64,000 bases of DNA from Slackia isoflavoniconvertens (GTDB taxonomy: Bacteria; Actinomycetota; Coriobacteriia; Coriobacteriales; Eggerthellaceae): positions 1 through 64,000 of the forward strand of contig NZ_QIBZ01000012.1 in NCBI RefSeq assembly GCF_003725955.1. Reading direction: 5' to 3'. The notes under the pieces were generated by a model, which was given only the letters and a program-made list of their open reading frames with translations, was not told the DNA's origin and did no database searches. This document shows, in pieces, positions 62,620-64,000 of this stretch. The first letter of the stretch is position 1, and the number at the start of each line of letters is the position of its first letter. The translations under genes were made by a program, and so were the position numbers.

Positions 62620-63270
62620 CTACTCGGCAATGCCCTCGAGCGCTTCTTTCGCCGCGGCCGCGATGCGCGAGACGTCATCCTCGCTCGGATGGATTTGCGC
62701 CTTGTTCCAATTGTCAATCAGCATGCGAGCCTGAGCGTTCTCAGGATCTTTCTCGAGCATGCCCTCGTAGCGGCGCTTCACGCCCATACCCATCTTGCCT
62801 TGGCACATCGCGCCGCCAATATACTGCGCATCCACGGGCAAATATGCGCGGACTCTCTCGAGAATTTGCGCGAAATACTCGTCGCTTTCACCGAAGCCGC
62901 AGGTGCCGAACAGAAAAACGCGCTTTCCCACAAGGCCCTGAAGAAAATACTGAACAGCGGGGCTGCATGAGCCCTTGTCGCACCAAAAGCCGACGAATAC
63001 TACGTCGGCCTCACTCGCTTGCGTGGCAATCGTCGATGCGGCGGCGTTGGCGCTTTGGCCATTTTCGACGGCCTCGTCCCCTTCAGCGCCTTCGACATTT
63101 TCAGCACCTTTAACGCCTTCCGACTGCGCCGATTCCGCATCCGCGTCATCCAAATCGATAAAGGTCGCAAAGCGCACTCCAGCGTAAGACAATTCGCGCT
63201 GCAGCGCATCAGCCACCAATTTGGTGTTTCCACTTTTGCTGCTCACAGCCATAGAACACGTGATATTCAA
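62620..63270 (-). CDS. Flavodoxin-like protein
   Basis: This 216-residue FMN-binding electron carrier domain has the phosphate loop SSKSGNTKLVADALQ at about residues 9-23. Typical flavodoxin strands follow: DVVFVGFWCDKGSCSPAVQYFL and KRVFLFGTCGFG. An acidic Ala/Glu-rich insert (about 48-85) separates the first and second strands and is unusual. The start is taken as TTG 63270 (GGAGC 5 nt upstream), because the first strand begins right there; the ATG 7 codons later would cut it. The C-terminal 60 residues form helices beyond the standard fold. The partner enzyme is unknown. Confidence 0.85.
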   Translation of the reverse strand: MNITCSMAVSSKSGNTKLVADALQRELSYAGVRFATFIDLDDADAESAQSEGVKGAENVEGAEGDEAVENGQSANAAASTIATQASEADVVFVGFWCDKGSCSPAVQYFLQGLVGKRVFLFGTCGFGESDEYFAQILERVRAYLPVDAQYIGGAMCQGKMGMGVKRRYEGMLEKDPENAQARMLIDNWNKAQIHPSEDDVSRIAAAAKEALEGIAE

Positions 63271-64000
63271 AACAGCTCCAATCTCTTGACGCAGACACCT
63301 TACGCCGAAACGCGTGGTAAGAAAACCGTGCAGCGTCTCGAGCCCTAGATGACAGAAAACGCGACAAGGGGGCCTCTCTGCAGACCTTATTACGGAGGAA
63401 AAAGCCCGCAAAAGCCCGAACGGAGTAACTAAGTTCAACAAAAGGCCAGGTCACGTAATTTTCCGAAAAGAGAGCCGAGAATATCCGCCCGAGAAAAGGC
63501 CCCATCGTGGCGTTTCCTGGCAGCACGTTCCCAAATTCATGCAATCGGGCCCCATTACGGCGTTTTCTGCCAACGCCGCAAAGAATGCGTGCTTCGACAG
63601 GCCTCCATACGCCGAGCAAGGCGCACTTTCCGAGAGGTCCGAGAGGTCCCATACGCCGAGCAAGGCACACCTTTCGGCGGGCTTCCGTATGGCGAACAGG
63701 ACCCACTTTCTCAACAAGCTCCATATGCCGAACGGAACGCACGCCTCCGACAGGCCTCCATACGCCGAGCGGGAAGGTGTCAACCACCTGAACGTCGTTT
63801 GACTGCCCGAACGTGCGTTTCATGCAGGATCGATGCCATGTTCGCATAATGGGCTGCTCTTCGTTTCTCACATTTCATGCTGGCGTCGAAAGCGTAGGCC
63901 CTTTAAGTCGAGATCGCCGACCCCTCAAAAGAAACCAACTTCAAAAGAAAGCTGATTTCCTCCTTTTGAAAACGGGAGCGCGGCCGAAGCGGAATTCGCG
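63271..64000. other. Repeat-bearing intergenic region at window end
   Basis: About 730 bp without a convincing gene. It contains the degenerate repeat array described separately. The final 150 bp is ordinary sequence with no recognisable feature. Confidence 0.4.
63508..63780. repeat. Degenerate short tandem repeat array
   Basis: Seven copies of a core like CCATACGCCGAGC start near 63511, 63553, 63605, 63649, 63685, 63721 and 63758. The spacing is 36-52 bp, settling at 36-37 bp for the last three. Flanking parts such as AAGGCRCACTTTC and GACAGGCCT are also shared. The units are too divergent for CRISPR and contain no conserved spacers. Confidence 0.65.

Noticed and set aside
63508-63780. CRISPR array
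   Set aside because: Repeats are too divergent, spacing is irregular, unit borders are unclear and no cas genes are nearby.
63209-63871. Minus-strand repeat-containing reading frame at the window end
   Set aside because: It overlaps the flavodoxin-like gene start, has no SD, and the repeat phase is not constant. More likely noncoding repeats.

Overview
The window is a dense, roughly 58-60% GC bacterial chromosome segment. Its gene content fits a Gram-positive actinobacterium of the Coriobacteriia, most likely an Eggerthellales-type gut anaerobe. The pointers are a TsaB-RimI-TsaD fusion, a SARP/BTAD-AAA regulator, several CaiB-type CoA-transferases paired with MFS carriers, an EF-G-like second elongation factor and ECF vitamin/amino-acid transport. 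The lineage is inferred from gene content only. No rRNA, tRNA, CRISPR array or insertion sequence with a transposase was seen.

Layout. 0-19.8 kb is mostly minus-strand housekeeping: an acyltransferase, a lipoprotein, a TrmH-type methyltransferase, a CorC/HlyC-type membrane protein, a TRIC-type channel followed by the Tsa fusion, BioY, an alanine/sodium symporter, the UPF0210/ACT pair, an NSS symporter (plus strand), an MBL-fold hydrolase, TilS, Maf and RlmD. 20-23 kb holds a large plus-strand HNH protein with 18-bp minisatellite repeats, followed by a small YvlD-type membrane protein. 23.1-28.7 kb is the branched-chain amino-acid operon ilvD-ilvB-ilvH-ilvC, with a sigma70-type promoter and a leader of about 265 nt. 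29-35.4 kb holds a LanC-like gene broken by an in-frame TGA, a small alarmone synthetase, a GlcD-type FAD oxidase, a lipoprotein, a phosphoesterase and TrmO.

35.5-48.2 kb is an accessory catabolic-looking island: three MFS carriers, three CaiB-type family III CoA-transferases, a PuuD-like amidase and one large SARP regulator. Heptamer-like repeats at exact 11-bp spacing, the usual layout of SARP binding sites, lie just upstream of a -10-like TTATAR on the strand of the first MFS gene, and again before the first CoA-transferase. This suggests one regulon.

48.6-53.1 kb holds a DDAH-like enzyme and a complete ECF transporter (EcfT, fused EcfAA', S component). The ECF operon is preceded by a 22-codon leader peptide with three consecutive Trp codons and an intrinsic terminator. 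This is a classical transcription attenuator, and it predicts a tryptophan (or Trp-derived substrate) ECF importer. It is the strongest unusual system in the window.

53.6-64 kb holds a DEAD-box helicase that apparently starts at ATT, a MetE-like methyltransferase with a LysR regulator, an EF-G-like GTPase, ThiC and a flavodoxin-like protein, and ends in degenerate short repeats. A palindromic repeat with core CTGTTAAATGCT and a 3-nt loop occurs six times. Four copies are intergenic, and two are inserted in frame inside the HNH gene. The arms show compensatory changes between copies.
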